This document shows positions 53,810 through 63,800 of a stretch of DNA of 64,000 bases, piece by piece. Below the pieces are notes generated by a model, which worked only from the letters and a program-made list of their open reading frames with translations, did no database searches and had not been told where the DNA came from. Made by a program: the position numbers and the translations under genes. Within the stretch, counting starts at the first letter, position 1. Each line of letters opens with the position of its first letter. This DNA comes from Pseudoselenomonas ruminantium (GTDB lineage Bacteria > Bacillota > Negativicutes > Selenomonadales > Selenomonadaceae): the NCBI RefSeq assembly GCF_900113715.1, contig NZ_FOQK01000014.1, forward strand, positions 1-64,000, given 5' to 3'.

Positions 53810-55122
53810 TGACTACGTTCAAGGAATTAGGAATCAGCGACAGCGTCTGCGAGACGCTGCGCTATAAGGGCATCAAGGAGGCTACGCCGGTACAGGAGGC
53901 AGCTATCCCGCTCGTGCGGGCTGGCCGTGATGTCATCGCGCAGGCGCAGACCGGCACGGGCAAAACGCTGGCCTTTCTGCTGCCAATCCTCGAGAAGATC
54001 AAGCCGCAGGCTGAAGTAGCACAGGCCCTTGTGGTGACACCGACCCGGGAGCTGGCCATCCAGATCGCCAAGGTAGCAGCGCTCGTCGGTGAGGCCTCGG
54101 GGGTGAGCTCGCTGGTCATCTACGGCGGCCAGGACATCGAGCGGCAGAAGCAGAAGCTCCGCCGTCATCCGCAGCTCATCATCGGCACGCCGGGGCGTTT
54201 GCTGGACCATCTGCGCCGGGGTACGATTGACTTGTCAAAAGTCAACAAGGTAGTGCTGGATGAGGCCGATGAAATGATGCGGCTCGGCTTCATCGAGGAT
54301 GTCGAGGTGCTGCTCAAAGCTGCGGCAAACGACCGCCAGCTGACGCTGTTCTCGGCGACTATGCCGGACCGCATCAAGGCCTTGGCGCATCAGTATATGC
54401 GCGCCCCGGAGAATATCAAGATCAAGAGCGAGCATGTCACGCTTGATGCCATCGAGCAGGTCATCATCAATACGACCGAAGAGGTGAAGATCGATCGTCT
54501 CTGTGAGTGTATCAACAGTGACAATCCTTATCTGGCCATGGTATTCTGCCATACGAAGCAGCGTGCGCATATGGTCACGATGGCGCTGGCGGCCCGCGGC
54601 TATCTGGTCGACGAGCTGCATGGCGACCTGTCACAGGTACAGCGGGCACTGGTGCTCAAGCGGTTCCGCAAAGCAGAGCTGCAGATCCTTTGCGCGACGG
54701 ATATCGCAGCCCGCGGCCTTGACATCGAGGGCGTTACGCATGTATTCAACTATGATATTCCCCATGACGCCGAGAGCTATATCCATCGCATCGGCCGTAC
54801 GGGCCGGGCTGGGCAGCAGGGTAAGGCGGTGACCTTTGTGAATGCCCGCCAGTACGATCTGCTGCGCCGCATCGAGTCGGGCATCAAGAACCGCATCCGC
54901 AAGGAGCACTCGGAGCGCCATCATCGCCGGCAGGAGAAGCAGGCCAAGATCCTGCAGGAAATCCGCGAGAAACGCGAAGAGAAGAAAAAGAAGAGCAAGC
55001 CGCTCTCCAAATACGCCAACCGCAAGGGCAATGCGCATAAGGGGCGCAATGACCGCAGCCGCCGCGTGAAAGCCAAGACGAAGACGAATCTGGGACACCG
55101 TGCCAAGATGGGGCGTCATTGA
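53809..55122 (+). CDS. DEAD-box ATP-dependent RNA helicase (CshA-like)
   Basis: A 437-residue helicase with Q-motif segment TPVQEAAIPL, AQTGTGKTLAF (Walker A, about residue 50), PTRELAIQI, VLDEADEMM, SATMP, and HRIGRTGRAGQQG. A Lys/Arg-rich tail (from about residue 370) would bind RNA. The family unwinds rRNA and mRNA in ribosome assembly and RNA decay. The ATG shares a base with the map stop, so the earlier in-frame codons are map shadow. Confidence 0.95.
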   Translation: MTTFKELGISDSVCETLRYKGIKEATPVQEAAIPLVRAGRDVIAQAQTGTGKTLAFLLPILEKIKPQAEVAQALVVTPTRELAIQIAKVAALVGEASGVSSLVIYGGQDIERQKQKLRRHPQLIIGTPGRLLDHLRRGTIDLSKVNKVVLDEADEMMRLGFIEDVEVLLKAAANDRQLTLFSATMPDRIKALAHQYMRAPENIKIKSEHVTLDAIEQVIINTTEEVKIDRLCECINSDNPYLAMVFCHTKQRAHMVTMALAARGYLVDELHGDLSQVQRALVLKRFRKAELQILCATDIAARGLDIEGVTHVFNYDIPHDAESYIHRIGRTGRAGQQGKAVTFVNARQYDLLRRIESGIKNRIRKEHSERHHRRQEKQAKILQEIREKREEKKKKSKPLSKYANRKGNAHKGRNDRSRRVKAKTKTNLGHRAKMGRH

Positions 55123-55138
55123 CAATATTGTATGCAGA

Positions 55139-55173
55139 ACTCCCGGGGTTTATGGAATCCCGGGAGTTTTTTT
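55139..55173 (+). terminator. terminator after the DEAD-box gene
   Basis: ACTCCCGGG pairs with CCCGGGAGT across a loop of about 11 bases and is followed by T7. Confidence 0.92.
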
Positions 55174-55279
55174 GCGGGGATAATTGTCATAAATTTTTCA
55201 AAAAAATAATAATACAAGCAGGAATATGATAAAAAAAGCCGAAGTATATCCCTGTAACCAAATTAAAGGGGGAGATTCC

Positions 55280-56569
55280 ATGATCGGTATCAAAAATGTT
55301 ATTGCCATTGTTTGCGGCGGTGGACCGGCGCCAGGCATCAACAGCGTTATCTCAGGTGTAGTCAATGAGGCAACCCGCCATGGCTGGGATGTACTCGGAA
55401 TCTATGACGGCTTTTCACGTATCGGCCGTGGCGAGAAGAACTATGTCCGCCTTGAGCCGAAAAACATCAGCCGTATCCACCTGACGGGCGGCTGCATCCT
55501 CAAGATGTCGCGCTTCAATCCGACGAAGAAAGAGTCCGATCTGCGCACGGTCGTCGAGACGCTCACAGAGCTTGGCGTCACGCATCTTGTGACGATCGGT
55601 GGCGATGAAACGGCCTACAGCTCGGCGGCGGTATCGGAGTACGCACGCAAGATGGGCCGTACGATCAATGTTGTCCATGTCCCGAAAACCATCGACAACG
55701 ACCTGCCGCTGCCGGAAGGCGTTCCGACCTTCGGCTTTGAGACAGCCCGGGCCTTTGCTACGACGGAAATCGAAAACCTCATGGAAGATTCCCGCACGAC
55801 GAATAACCGCTGGTATTTCACGATTGCCATGGGCCGCACGGCTGGCCATCTGGCTCTCGGTATGGGCCGCAGCGCCGGAGCAGCACTTACGGTCATCCCC
55901 GAGGAGTTCCCCGAAGAGAAGATCCCTCTGCAGCAGGTGGTAGACATCATCACTGGTTCGATCGTCAAACGTTATCTGACGGGCAAGAATTACGGCGTGG
56001 CAGTCATTGCCGAGGGTGTCATCGAGAAGATCGCGCCGGAGGACTTCAAGAAGCTCGGTACGGTGGTCACTGATGAGCATGGCCATATCCGCTACAGTGA
56101 GCTCGACTTTGGTGAGATTCTCAAGCAGGCTGTCCTGGCCGAAGTCAAGAAGCTCGGCATCAAGATTTCCGTCATCGATAAGGAGATTGGCTATGAGCTC
56201 CGCTGCACGGCACCGATTGCTTACGATATCGACTATGCGCGCTCGCTCGGCTATTCGGCAGTCAAGTTCCTCATGGCTGGCGACAGCGGTGCCCTGATCA
56301 CGATCCAGGACAACAAGGCAGTGCCGATGCGCTTTGAGGATATCAAGGACCCGGCAACCGGCAAGACCATGGTCCGCAAGGTCAACATCGAGTCGATCCA
56401 GTACAAGATCGCCCGCGGCCTCATGATGCGCTTGGAAAAAGAAGACCTGAACGATCCGGGCCTTGCCAATGCATATCGCATGGAACCCAAGGAGTTCAAA
56501 GAGCGTTATATGTATCTCTTTGATGCACCGGAAGAGGCTGAGGCCAGCCAGGCAGAACCCAAGAAATGA
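55280..56569 (+). CDS. 6-phosphofructokinase, probably PPi-dependent type
   Basis: A 429-residue phosphofructokinase. The nucleotide or PPi loop is CGGGPAPGIN, the second signature is IGGDET, and the catalytic segment is PKTIDNDLPLPEG. In ATP enzymes these read GGDGS and PGTIDND; Lys in PKTIDND and an acidic residue after GGD are marks of PPi-using enzymes (usually GGDDT). Here that residue is Glu, an uncommon variant. The length (over 400) also suits the PPi/long group. It would phosphorylate fructose 6-phosphate reversibly with PPi. ATG 55280 follows AAAGGGGGAG. Confidence 0.88.
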   Translation: MIGIKNVIAIVCGGGPAPGINSVISGVVNEATRHGWDVLGIYDGFSRIGRGEKNYVRLEPKNISRIHLTGGCILKMSRFNPTKKESDLRTVVETLTELGVTHLVTIGGDETAYSSAAVSEYARKMGRTINVVHVPKTIDNDLPLPEGVPTFGFETARAFATTEIENLMEDSRTTNNRWYFTIAMGRTAGHLALGMGRSAGAALTVIPEEFPEEKIPLQQVVDIITGSIVKRYLTGKNYGVAVIAEGVIEKIAPEDFKKLGTVVTDEHGHIRYSELDFGEILKQAVLAEVKKLGIKISVIDKEIGYELRCTAPIAYDIDYARSLGYSAVKFLMAGDSGALITIQDNKAVPMRFEDIKDPATGKTMVRKVNIESIQYKIARGLMMRLEKEDLNDPGLANAYRMEPKEFKERYMYLFDAPEEAEASQAEPKK

Positions 56570-56597
56570 AGTCCTATATAATAGAATAGAACGCAGA

Positions 56598-56636
56598 TTT
56601 AGCAGGGGATTTTCTTTCCCTGCTAAATTTTTTTTA
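56598..56636 (+). terminator. terminator after the phosphofructokinase gene
   Basis: TTTAGCAGGG pairs with CCCTGCTAAA across a ten-base loop and is followed by T8. Confidence 0.92.
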
Positions 56637-56731
56637 TTTTTTTTGGTAAAAAGGGGTTGACGAACCCCAGGCGATGCTCTATAATAATTTCTTGTCAGCC
56701 AGTGATGCGCAAGCGTCACAAGCGATAACAT

Positions 56732-56807
<76 letters not shown>

Positions 56808-56846
56808 AATTGATTATTACCAACATTTCGAGATAATACACATTAT

Positions 56847-56922
<76 letters not shown>

Positions 56923-56935
56923 AAATGCTGGAATC

Positions 56936-57011
56936 GCTGATATAGCTCAGTCGGTAGAGCGTATCCTTGGTAAGGATAAGGTCACCAGTTCAATCCTGGT
57001 TATCAGCTCCA
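56936..57011 (+). tRNA. tRNA-Thr (GGT)
   Basis: A 76-base tRNA: the acceptor GCTGATA pairs with TATCAGC, followed by T and CCA. The anticodon loop TTGGTAA gives anticodon GGT, reading ACC/ACU. Confidence 0.95.
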
Positions 57012-57019
57012 TATATTCT

Positions 57020-57096
57020 GGCGGCGTAGCTCAGTTGGCTAGAGCATGCGGTTCATACCCGCAGTGTCAGGAGTTCAAATCTCTTCGCCGCCACCA
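57020..57096 (+). tRNA. tRNA-Met (CAT), elongator
   Basis: A 77-base tRNA: acceptor GGCGGCG pairs with CGCCGCC, then ACCA. The anticodon loop TTCATAC gives CAT. It lacks initiator marks. A tRNA-Ile2 (lysidine) identity is less likely given the acceptor and anticodon stems. Confidence 0.92.
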
Positions 57097-57108
57097 ACTT
57101 TATCAATG

Positions 57109-57134
57109 AACCCCTGTTGCAGGGGTTTTATTTA
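57109..57134 (+). terminator. terminator after the tRNA cluster
   Basis: AACCCCT pairs with AGGGGTT across GTTGC and is followed by a T-rich run. Confidence 0.85.
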
Positions 57135-57180
57135 TGTATAGTGTCCCGAAATAAAATTTCACCTTGTCAAGGTTTCCTAG

Positions 57181-57209
57181 TTGACAGTCTAAGGCAAGTG
57201 TGCTAAATT
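57181..57209 (+). promoter_or_regulatory. promoter of rpmG-secE-nusG-rplKA
   Basis: TTGACA and TAAATT are separated by 17 bases. The region around the -10 box (GTGTGCTAAA) resembles that of the rpoB promoter (GGGTGCTAAA). Confidence 0.75.
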
Positions 57210-57266
57210 GTATTAGTGACATTGTGAAAGAGTCATAGTTTCTGAGCGTAAGGGGTGTAATAAGAG

Positions 57267-57416
57267 ATGCGCAACAATATCACGTTGGAGTGCACGGAGT
57301 GCCATAGCCGTAACTACCGTACCAACAAGAACAAGAAGAACAACCCGGATCGTCTGGAGTTCAATAAGTACTGCAAGTTCTGCAAGAAGCACACGCTGCA
57401 CAAAGAGACGAAATAA
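57267..57416 (+). CDS. rpmG: 50S ribosomal protein L33
   Basis: A 49-residue protein, [17 protein letters not shown] at the start and [16 protein letters not shown] at the end. The two CxxC pairs make the zinc-binding form of L33. AAGGGG lies upstream. It is first in the secE-nusG operon, as in many Firmicutes. Confidence 0.96.
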   Translation: MRNNITLECTECHSRNYRTNKNKKNNPDRLEFNKYCKFCKKHTLHKETK

Positions 57417-57446
57417 TCGCTTTAGCGGGTTGAACGGAGATGTGAA

Positions 57447-57626
57447 GTGACTGTGAAGAAATTCATAGACGAAGTAATCGCCGAGATGAAAAAAGTATCC
57501 TGGGCAACCAAAAAGGAGCTTTTCAACTACACCGTGGTTGTAGGCATCGCTGTTGCGATTGTTTGTGCCCTGATTTGGTTCTGTGATACGGTCTTTGCAA
57601 GATTGTTCCACATCATTTTAAGGTAA
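57447..57626 (+). CDS. secE: preprotein translocase subunit SecE
   Basis: A 59-residue, single-span SecE: FIDEVIAEMKKVSWATKKELFNYT is the conserved amphipathic stretch, followed by one membrane helix (VVVGIAVAIVCALIWF). It clamps SecY in the translocon. The GTG at 57447 is chosen because GGAG lies seven bases upstream; a second GTG two codons on is possible. Confidence 0.95.
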   Translation: MTVKKFIDEVIAEMKKVSWATKKELFNYTVVVGIAVAIVCALIWFCDTVFARLFHIILR

Positions 57627-57642
57627 GCAGGGTGAGATAAGC

Positions 57643-58194
57643 ATGGCAGACAAGGACGAGATGGATCTTCGTCAGGATAATCCTGGCAGAGCATGGTATG
57701 TAATCCATACCTACTCAGGCTACGAGAACAAGGTGAAAGCCAATCTCGAGCGCCTGATTCACACGGCCAACATGAGCGACATGATCTTCAATGTCGTCGT
57801 TCCGGTAGAGGATGAGGTCGAAATCAAGGACGGCAAGAAAAAAGTCGTTCCGAGAAAAGTCTTCCCAGGCTATGTGCTGGTTGACATGATTGTCGATGAG
57901 CATTCCTGGTACGTTGTGCGCAACACCACCGGTGTAACGGGTTTTGTCGGTTCCGAGAAACACCCGATTCCGCTTACTGATGCTGAAGCGAAACGTATCT
58001 TGAAATCCATGGGCGAGGAAGAGCTCAAACCCGAGCTGGATGTATCCGTCGGGGATGTGGTTCGCATCAACTCGGGTGTTTTCGAGAACTATACGGGCGC
58101 CGTTACTGAGATCGATCAGGAAAAAGGCCGCTTGAAGGTTCTGGTAGAGGAAACCCCGATTGACCTTGGCTTCGATCAGGTCGAAAAGCTCTAA
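57643..58194 (+). CDS. nusG: transcription termination/antitermination factor NusG
   Basis: A 183-residue factor with NGN domain (AWYVIHTYSGYENKVKANLE, FPGYVLVDM, NTTGVTGFVG) and C-terminal KOW domain (VGDVVRINSGVFENYTGAVTEID). It binds RNA polymerase and links it to Rho or ribosomes. It begins 16 bases after secE. Confidence 0.97.
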   Translation: MADKDEMDLRQDNPGRAWYVIHTYSGYENKVKANLERLIHTANMSDMIFNVVVPVEDEVEIKDGKKKVVPRKVFPGYVLVDMIVDEHSWYVVRNTTGVTGFVGSEKHPIPLTDAEAKRILKSMGEEELKPELDVSVGDVVRINSGVFENYTGAVTEIDQEKGRLKVLVEETPIDLGFDQVEKL

Positions 58195-58234
58195 TTGAAG
58201 CCACTAAAATCCATTTTTGGGAGGTGTAAATACA

Positions 58235-58660
58235 ATGGCAAAGAAAGTTTCTAAGATTGTCAAGCTCCAGGTTGTTGCTGGTAAAGCTAATCCGGCTCCT
58301 CCGGTAGGTCCGGCTCTTGGTCAGGCTGGTGTCAACATCATGGGCTTCTGTAAGGAATTCAACGAGAGAACCAAGGCACAGGCTGGTCTTGTCATCCCTG
58401 TTGTCATCACGGTTTTTGAGGATAGATCCTTCACGTTCATCACCAAGACTCCGCCGGCTGCTGTCCTTCTGAAGAAGGCTGCTAAGATCGACAAAGCTTC
58501 TGGTGAGCCGAACAAGAACAAAGTTGCTAAGCTGCCGCGTGCAGAGGCAATGAAGATTGCTGAGAGCAAGATGGCTGACCTCAACGCTGCTGACATCGAG
58601 GCTGCTACCCGCATGATCGAGGGTACGGCACGCAGCATGGGTATTGAAATCGTTGACTAA
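58235..58660 (+). CDS. rplK: 50S ribosomal protein L11
   Basis: A 141-residue protein with [34 protein letters not shown], the Pro-rich switch near the GTPase centre, and the C-terminal rRNA-binding domain. ATG 58235 has GGGAGG upstream; an earlier in-frame TTG overlaps that site. Confidence 0.97.
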   Translation: MAKKVSKIVKLQVVAGKANPAPPVGPALGQAGVNIMGFCKEFNERTKAQAGLVIPVVITVFEDRSFTFITKTPPAAVLLKKAAKIDKASGEPNKNKVAKLPRAEAMKIAESKMADLNAADIEAATRMIEGTARSMGIEIVD

Positions 58661-58724
58661 TGGTTGATGATTTCATCCCGTGGGAGGCATTCACCGTTAT
58701 TACCACGAGAGGAGATTACTTACA

Positions 58725-59408
58725 ATGGCTAAAGCTGGTAAGAAATATCAGGACGCTTGCAAGCTCGTAGAAGCTGGCAAGGTCTACACGGCTGCTGAGG
58801 CTATGGATCTCGTCAAGAAGACGGCTACGGCGAAATTCGATGAAACCATCGAGCTGCACGTACGTCTCGGCGTTGATCCGAAATACGCTGATCAGCAGGT
58901 CCGCGGCGCTATGGTCCTGCCGCATGGCACGGGTAAATCCAAGCGCGTACTCGTCTTCGCAAAAGGCGAGAAAGTAAAGGAAGCAGAGGCAGCAGGTGCT
59001 GACTTCGTTGGTTCCGATGAAATCGTCCAGAAGATCCAGGGCGGCTGGCTCGACTTCGACGTCGCTGTCGCTACTCCGGACATGATGGGCACTGTCGGTC
59101 GTCTTGGTAAGGTCCTTGGTCCTCGCGGCCTCATGCCGAACCCGAAACTGGGCACGGTTACGATGGATCTCACGAAGGCTATTTCCGAGATTAAAGCAGG
59201 TAAAGTCGAGTACCGTACCGACAAAGCTGGTAATGTACATTGCCCGATCGGTAAGGCATCCTTCGACGCTGAGAAGCTTCAGCAGAACTTCCAGGCCCTG
59301 ATTGATACACTGAACCGTGTAAAACCGGCTGCTGCTAAAGGCCAGTACATGCGCTCCATTACGGTCAGCGCAACGATGGGCCCTGGCATCCCGGTTCAGA
59401 TTGGCTGA
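58725..59408 (+). CDS. rplA: 50S ribosomal protein L1
   Basis: A 227-residue protein forming the mobile L1 stalk. Signatures are [62 protein letters not shown] and the terminal [13 protein letters not shown] 58725 follows GAGAGGAG. The stop is followed by the L10 leader. Confidence 0.97.
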   Translation: MAKAGKKYQDACKLVEAGKVYTAAEAMDLVKKTATAKFDETIELHVRLGVDPKYADQQVRGAMVLPHGTGKSKRVLVFAKGEKVKEAEAAGADFVGSDEIVQKIQGGWLDFDVAVATPDMMGTVGRLGKVLGPRGLMPNPKLGTVTMDLTKAISEIKAGKVEYRTDKAGNVHCPIGKASFDAEKLQQNFQALIDTLNRVKPAAAKGQYMRSITVSATMGPGIPVQIG

Positions 59409-59419
59409 TCCAGTCTGAT

Positions 59420-59576
59420 TAGGTTCAACGAGGCTCCGGTCTCCACAACTGTATAACGATGGCTGTAGACAGCAGGTTTGATTCTATCATCTAACGACGA
59501 TTCGTCGCCTGCCGAGGCCGGAGCTCACTGAATTTGAATATTCAACCTCCGGCGTACGCAGCCGGAGGTTTTTTTA
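59420..59576 (+). ncRNA. L10(L12) ribosomal protein leader with terminator
   Basis: The roughly 200-base gap between rplA and rplJ carries a structured leader, as is standard for L10 operons: a long interrupted pairing (GAGGCTCCGG near 59430 with the CCGGAGCTC near 59517), then a terminator AACCTCCGGC/GCCGGAGGTT (59544-59570) followed by T7. L10-L12 binding would set read-through. The assignment rests on position and layout. Confidence 0.75.
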
Positions 59577-59616
59577 CAGGCTTTAAAATCCAAAGTGGAC
59601 AGGAGGTGAAATTAAA

Positions 59617-60156
59617 GTGGCAAACTTAACGAAAAAACAGGCTATCGTCGCTGAGCTCAAAGACCAGCTGACGAATGCTAAAGGTGTAGTTCTGACGAGC
59701 TACAAAGGTCTGACGGTTGCTCAGGACACGGAACTCCGCCGCGAGCTCCGCGCTGCTGGCGTAACGTATCATGTTGTCAAGAACACGATGCTCCGTCTGG
59801 CTGCTAAAGAAGCTGGTATCGAGGGCTTTGATGAGCATCTCGAGGGCACGACGGCTTTCGCATTCTCCACGGAGGATGCTATTGCTCCGGCAAAAGTCAT
59901 CTGCGGCTTCATCAAGAAGAACAAACTGGACGAGAACGAGGTTCTGACGATCAAAGTTGGTACGGTCGAGGGCAAAGTCATCGACGCCAAAGAGGTCAAA
60001 GCTCTGGCTTCGCTGCCGTCCCGCGAGGAACTCATTGCCAAGATGCTGGGCAGCATGAACGCCCCGATTTCCAACACGGTCAACGTGCTGCAGGGTGTTA
60101 TCCGCAATGCTGTTTATGTGCTTGACGCTGTTCGCGCTCAGAAGGAATCCGCATAA
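59617..60156 (+). CDS. rplJ: 50S ribosomal protein L10
   Basis: A 179-residue stalk-base protein: NLTKKQAIVAELKDQLTNAKGVVLTSYKGLTVAQ and LRRELRAAGVTYHVVKNTMLRLA. The C-terminal helix recruits L7/L12 dimers. The start is GTG, after a textbook AGGAGGTGA. Confidence 0.96.
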   Translation: MANLTKKQAIVAELKDQLTNAKGVVLTSYKGLTVAQDTELRRELRAAGVTYHVVKNTMLRLAAKEAGIEGFDEHLEGTTAFAFSTEDAIAPAKVICGFIKKNKLDENEVLTIKVGTVEGKVIDAKEVKALASLPSREELIAKMLGSMNAPISNTVNVLQGVIRNAVYVLDAVRAQKESA

Positions 60157-60219
60157 TCTGCGTTTCCCTCTTATATAATTAATGAAGAAATAAAGAAAGA
60201 TTTTTGGAGGTATATTCAA

Positions 60220-60588
<369 letters not shown>

Positions 60589-60608
60589 TTTCAGTCTTTG
60601 ACTTTTCA

Positions 60609-60636
60609 AGGACCATCCCTATGGGATGGTCCTTTT
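60609..60636 (+). terminator. terminator after rplL
   Basis: AGGACCATCCC pairs with GGGATGGTCCT across TAT and is followed by T4. Confidence 0.92.
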
Positions 60637-60673
60637 TCTTATGCAAAAAAATCTGATAGTCCAGCAGAAATGC

Positions 60674-60702
60674 TTGACATGATAAGGAAAGGGTGCTAAA
60701 CT
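60674..60702 (+). promoter_or_regulatory. promoter of rpoB
   Basis: TTGACA and TAAACT are separated by 17 bases. Confidence 0.75.
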
Positions 60703-60718
60703 AAGAAACTACAGGAAA

Positions 60719-60775
60719 ATGAATAGGGATAACTATGCGCAAGCGGAAAGGAACTGGAAGCAAGGTGTAAAATGA
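60719..60775 (+). CDS. possible 18-residue leader peptide before rpoB
   Basis: ATG at 60719 opens MNRDNYAQAERNWKQGVK and stops at TGA 60773-60775, inside the leader hairpin. The upstream AGGAAA is very close to the ATG, so translation is uncertain. It is noted because its end overlaps the terminator stem. Confidence 0.25.
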   Translation: MNRDNYAQAERNWKQGVK

Positions 60776-60814
60776 TCTCATACCTTGTTTTTTTTCTTGT
60801 TCCAGTATTCCGCT
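60743..60814 (+). promoter_or_regulatory. nested-hairpin attenuator in the rpoB leader
   Basis: An inner stem CAAGGT/ACCTTG (60761-60787) is followed by T8, terminator-like. An outer stem pairs GCGGAA (60743) and CTGGAA (60754) with TTCCAG (60801) and TTCCGC (60809), enclosing the terminator and its T run. Confidence 0.55.
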
Positions 60815-60885
60815 CTTGTTTGTGTGGTCTGATCCCTGCATTTCAAAGATCATTCTAGTATAAATCAGGCTAAGGGGTGAAGGAT

Positions 60886-63800
60886 TTGTTATTTAATCCT
60901 GTGCCGGTGGGCAAGAGAACCAGGTATAGCTATGCCAGAATCAAGGAAGTCATGGAAATGCCGCATCTGCTGGATATCCAGCGGAACAGCTACAAGTGGT
61001 TCCTCGATGAGGGTTTGCAGGAAATTTTCAACGACATTTCGCCGATCAAGGACTTCTCCGAGAATCTCGTGCTGTCCTTTGAGAGTTTTTCGCTTGGCGA
61101 GCCGAAATACGGCCTTGACGAGTGCAAAGAGCGCGATGTAACCTATGCGGCTCCTATCCGTGTAAATGTCCGTCTCATCAACCGTGAGACCGGTGAAATC
61201 AAGGAGCAGGAAGTCTTCATGGGCGATTTCCCACTCATGACGGATACGGGTACGTTCATCATCAATGGTGCTGAGCGTGTTATCGTCAGCCAGCTGGTTC
61301 GTTCGCCGGGCGCATATTATGGTGAGGAGATCGATCCGACTGGTAAGCATCTATATAATGCAACGGTCATTCCAAACCGTGGTGCCTGGATCGAGCTCGA
61401 GACGGATGCGAACGATGTTGTTTCGGTTCGCATTGACCGCACGCGTAAGATGCCGGTCACGTATTTCATCCGCGCCCTTGGCTTTGCTACCGACGAGGAG
61501 ATCGTAGAGCTCTTCGGTGAAGATCCGCGCATCATGAATACCCTTGAGCGCGATGGTGAAGAAGTCAAATCCCAGGGCAAGGCTGTCATCGAGATCTATA
61601 AACGCCTCCGTCCGGGCGAGCCGGCCAATGAGGACAATGCTACGCAGCTCCTCAATTCGCTGTTCTTTGATCCGAAGCGTTATGATCTGGCTACGGTCGG
61701 CCGTTATAAACTCACGAAGAAGCTGGGCTGGAAGCGCCGTATCCTCGGCAAAGTCCTCGCCGAGCCGATCGTTGATAAAGAGACGGGCGAGATTGTCATT
61801 CCGCAGGGCGTAGTCGTCACGGAAGACATGATCGATGCTGTGGATGTTGAGCGCGAGCGGCAGATCTTCGGTGAGGGTGGCCTCATCACGCTGTACGCCC
61901 TGCAGAAGGACGGCAGCAAGGTCAAGATGCTTTGCAGCCCGACGCTTGATATCCATGACCGTACGATCACGAAAAATGATATCATTGCTTCGATCAATTA
62001 CCTGCTGAACCTCATGGATGGTTTCGGCAACACGGATGATATCGACCATCTGGGCAACCGCCGCGTCCGTGCGGTAGGTGAGCTGCTGCAGAATCAGTTC
62101 CGCATCGGTCTTTCCCGTATGGAGCGTGTCGTCCGCGAGCGCATGACGATTCAGGACGTTGACGTCATCACGCCGCAGGCACTCATCAACATTCGTCCGG
62201 TTGTCGCTGCCATCAAAGAGTTCTTCGGTTCTTCGCAGCTGTCCCAGTTCATGGACCAGCACAACCCGCTGTCCGAGCTGACGCATAAACGCCGTCTGTC
62301 GGCACTGGGACCGGGCGGTCTGTCCCGTGAGCGCGCAGGCTTCGAGGTCCGCGACGTACACAACTCCCATTATGGCCGTATGTGTCCGGTAGAGTCTCCT
62401 GAGGGTCCGAATATCGGTCTTATCGGTTCGCTGGCTACCTATGCCCGTGTCAACCAGTTCGGCTTCATGGAGACGCCGTATCGCCGTGTCGACAAAGAGA
62501 CGCATCAGGTCACGGATGAAGTCCGCTACCTGACGGCTGACGAAGAGGATGAGCTCGTCATCGCGCAGGCCAATGAGCCCCTCGATGAAAATGAGTGGTT
62601 CATCAATGAGCGTGTAACGGCTCGTTATAACGAAGAAACCGGTCTGCATAACCGCGATACCGTCGATTACATGGACGTTAGCCCGCGCCAGGTCTTCTCG
62701 ATTGCAACGGCAATGATCCCGTTCCTCGAGAACGACGATGCGAACCGTGCCCTGATGGGTGCGAACATGCAGCGTCAGGCAGTTCCTCTGCTCCGCACCC
62801 AGGCACCGCTGGTCGGTACTGGCATGGAGTACAAAGCTGCCTGCGACTCTGGCGTCATGATCCTTGCCAAACATGCTGGTACGGTTGAGCGTGTAACGGC
62901 TGACTTCATCGATGTCCGCCGTGAAGATGGTCAGCTTGACCACTATAAACTGCAGAAATTCCTGCGTTCCAACCAGGGCACCTGCATCAACCAGGTTCCT
63001 ATCGTATACAAAGGCGACAAGGTTGTCGAGAAGCAGCCGATTGCCGATGGCCCGGCTACGGACCATGGCGAGCTGGCTCTTGGCTACAACATCATCGTTG
63101 CCTACATGCCTTGGGAAGGTTACAACTACGAGGATGCTGTCCTCCTGTCGGAGAACCTCGTAAAACGCGACCTCTACACCTCGATCCATATCGAAGAGTA
63201 TGAGTGCGATGCGCGCGACACGAAGCTTGGTCCTGAGGAAATCACCCGCGATATCCCGAACGTTGCGGAAGAGGCTCTCAAAGACCTCGACGAAGAGGGT
63301 ATCATTTCCATCGGTGCTGACGTACGTCCTGGCGATATCCTCGTCGGTAAGGTCACGCCGAAAGGCGAGACGGAGCTTACGGCAGAGGAGCGCCTGCTGC
63401 GCGCTATCTTCGGTGAGAAGGCTCGTGAAGTCCGCGATACGTCCCTGCGTGTGCCGCATGGTGAGCAGGGTAAGATCGTTGACGTCAAGATCTTCAGCCG
63501 CGAGAACAACGATGAGCTGCCGCCAGGCGTCAACCGTCTTGTCCGCGTCTACATCGCACAGAAACGTAAGATCTCCATCGGCGATAAGATGGCAGGTCGT
63601 CACGGTAACAAGGGTGTCGTTTCCCGCATCATGCGTCAGGAAGACATGCCGTTCCTGCCGGATGGCACGCCGGTCGATCTCGTGCTGAATCCGCTGGGCG
63701 TTCCGTCGCGAATGAACATCGGTCAGGTGCTCGAGGTTCATCTCGGCATGGCTGTCAAAGTCCTCGGTCAGCAGATCAAGGACGGCGATCCGACGGTTGA

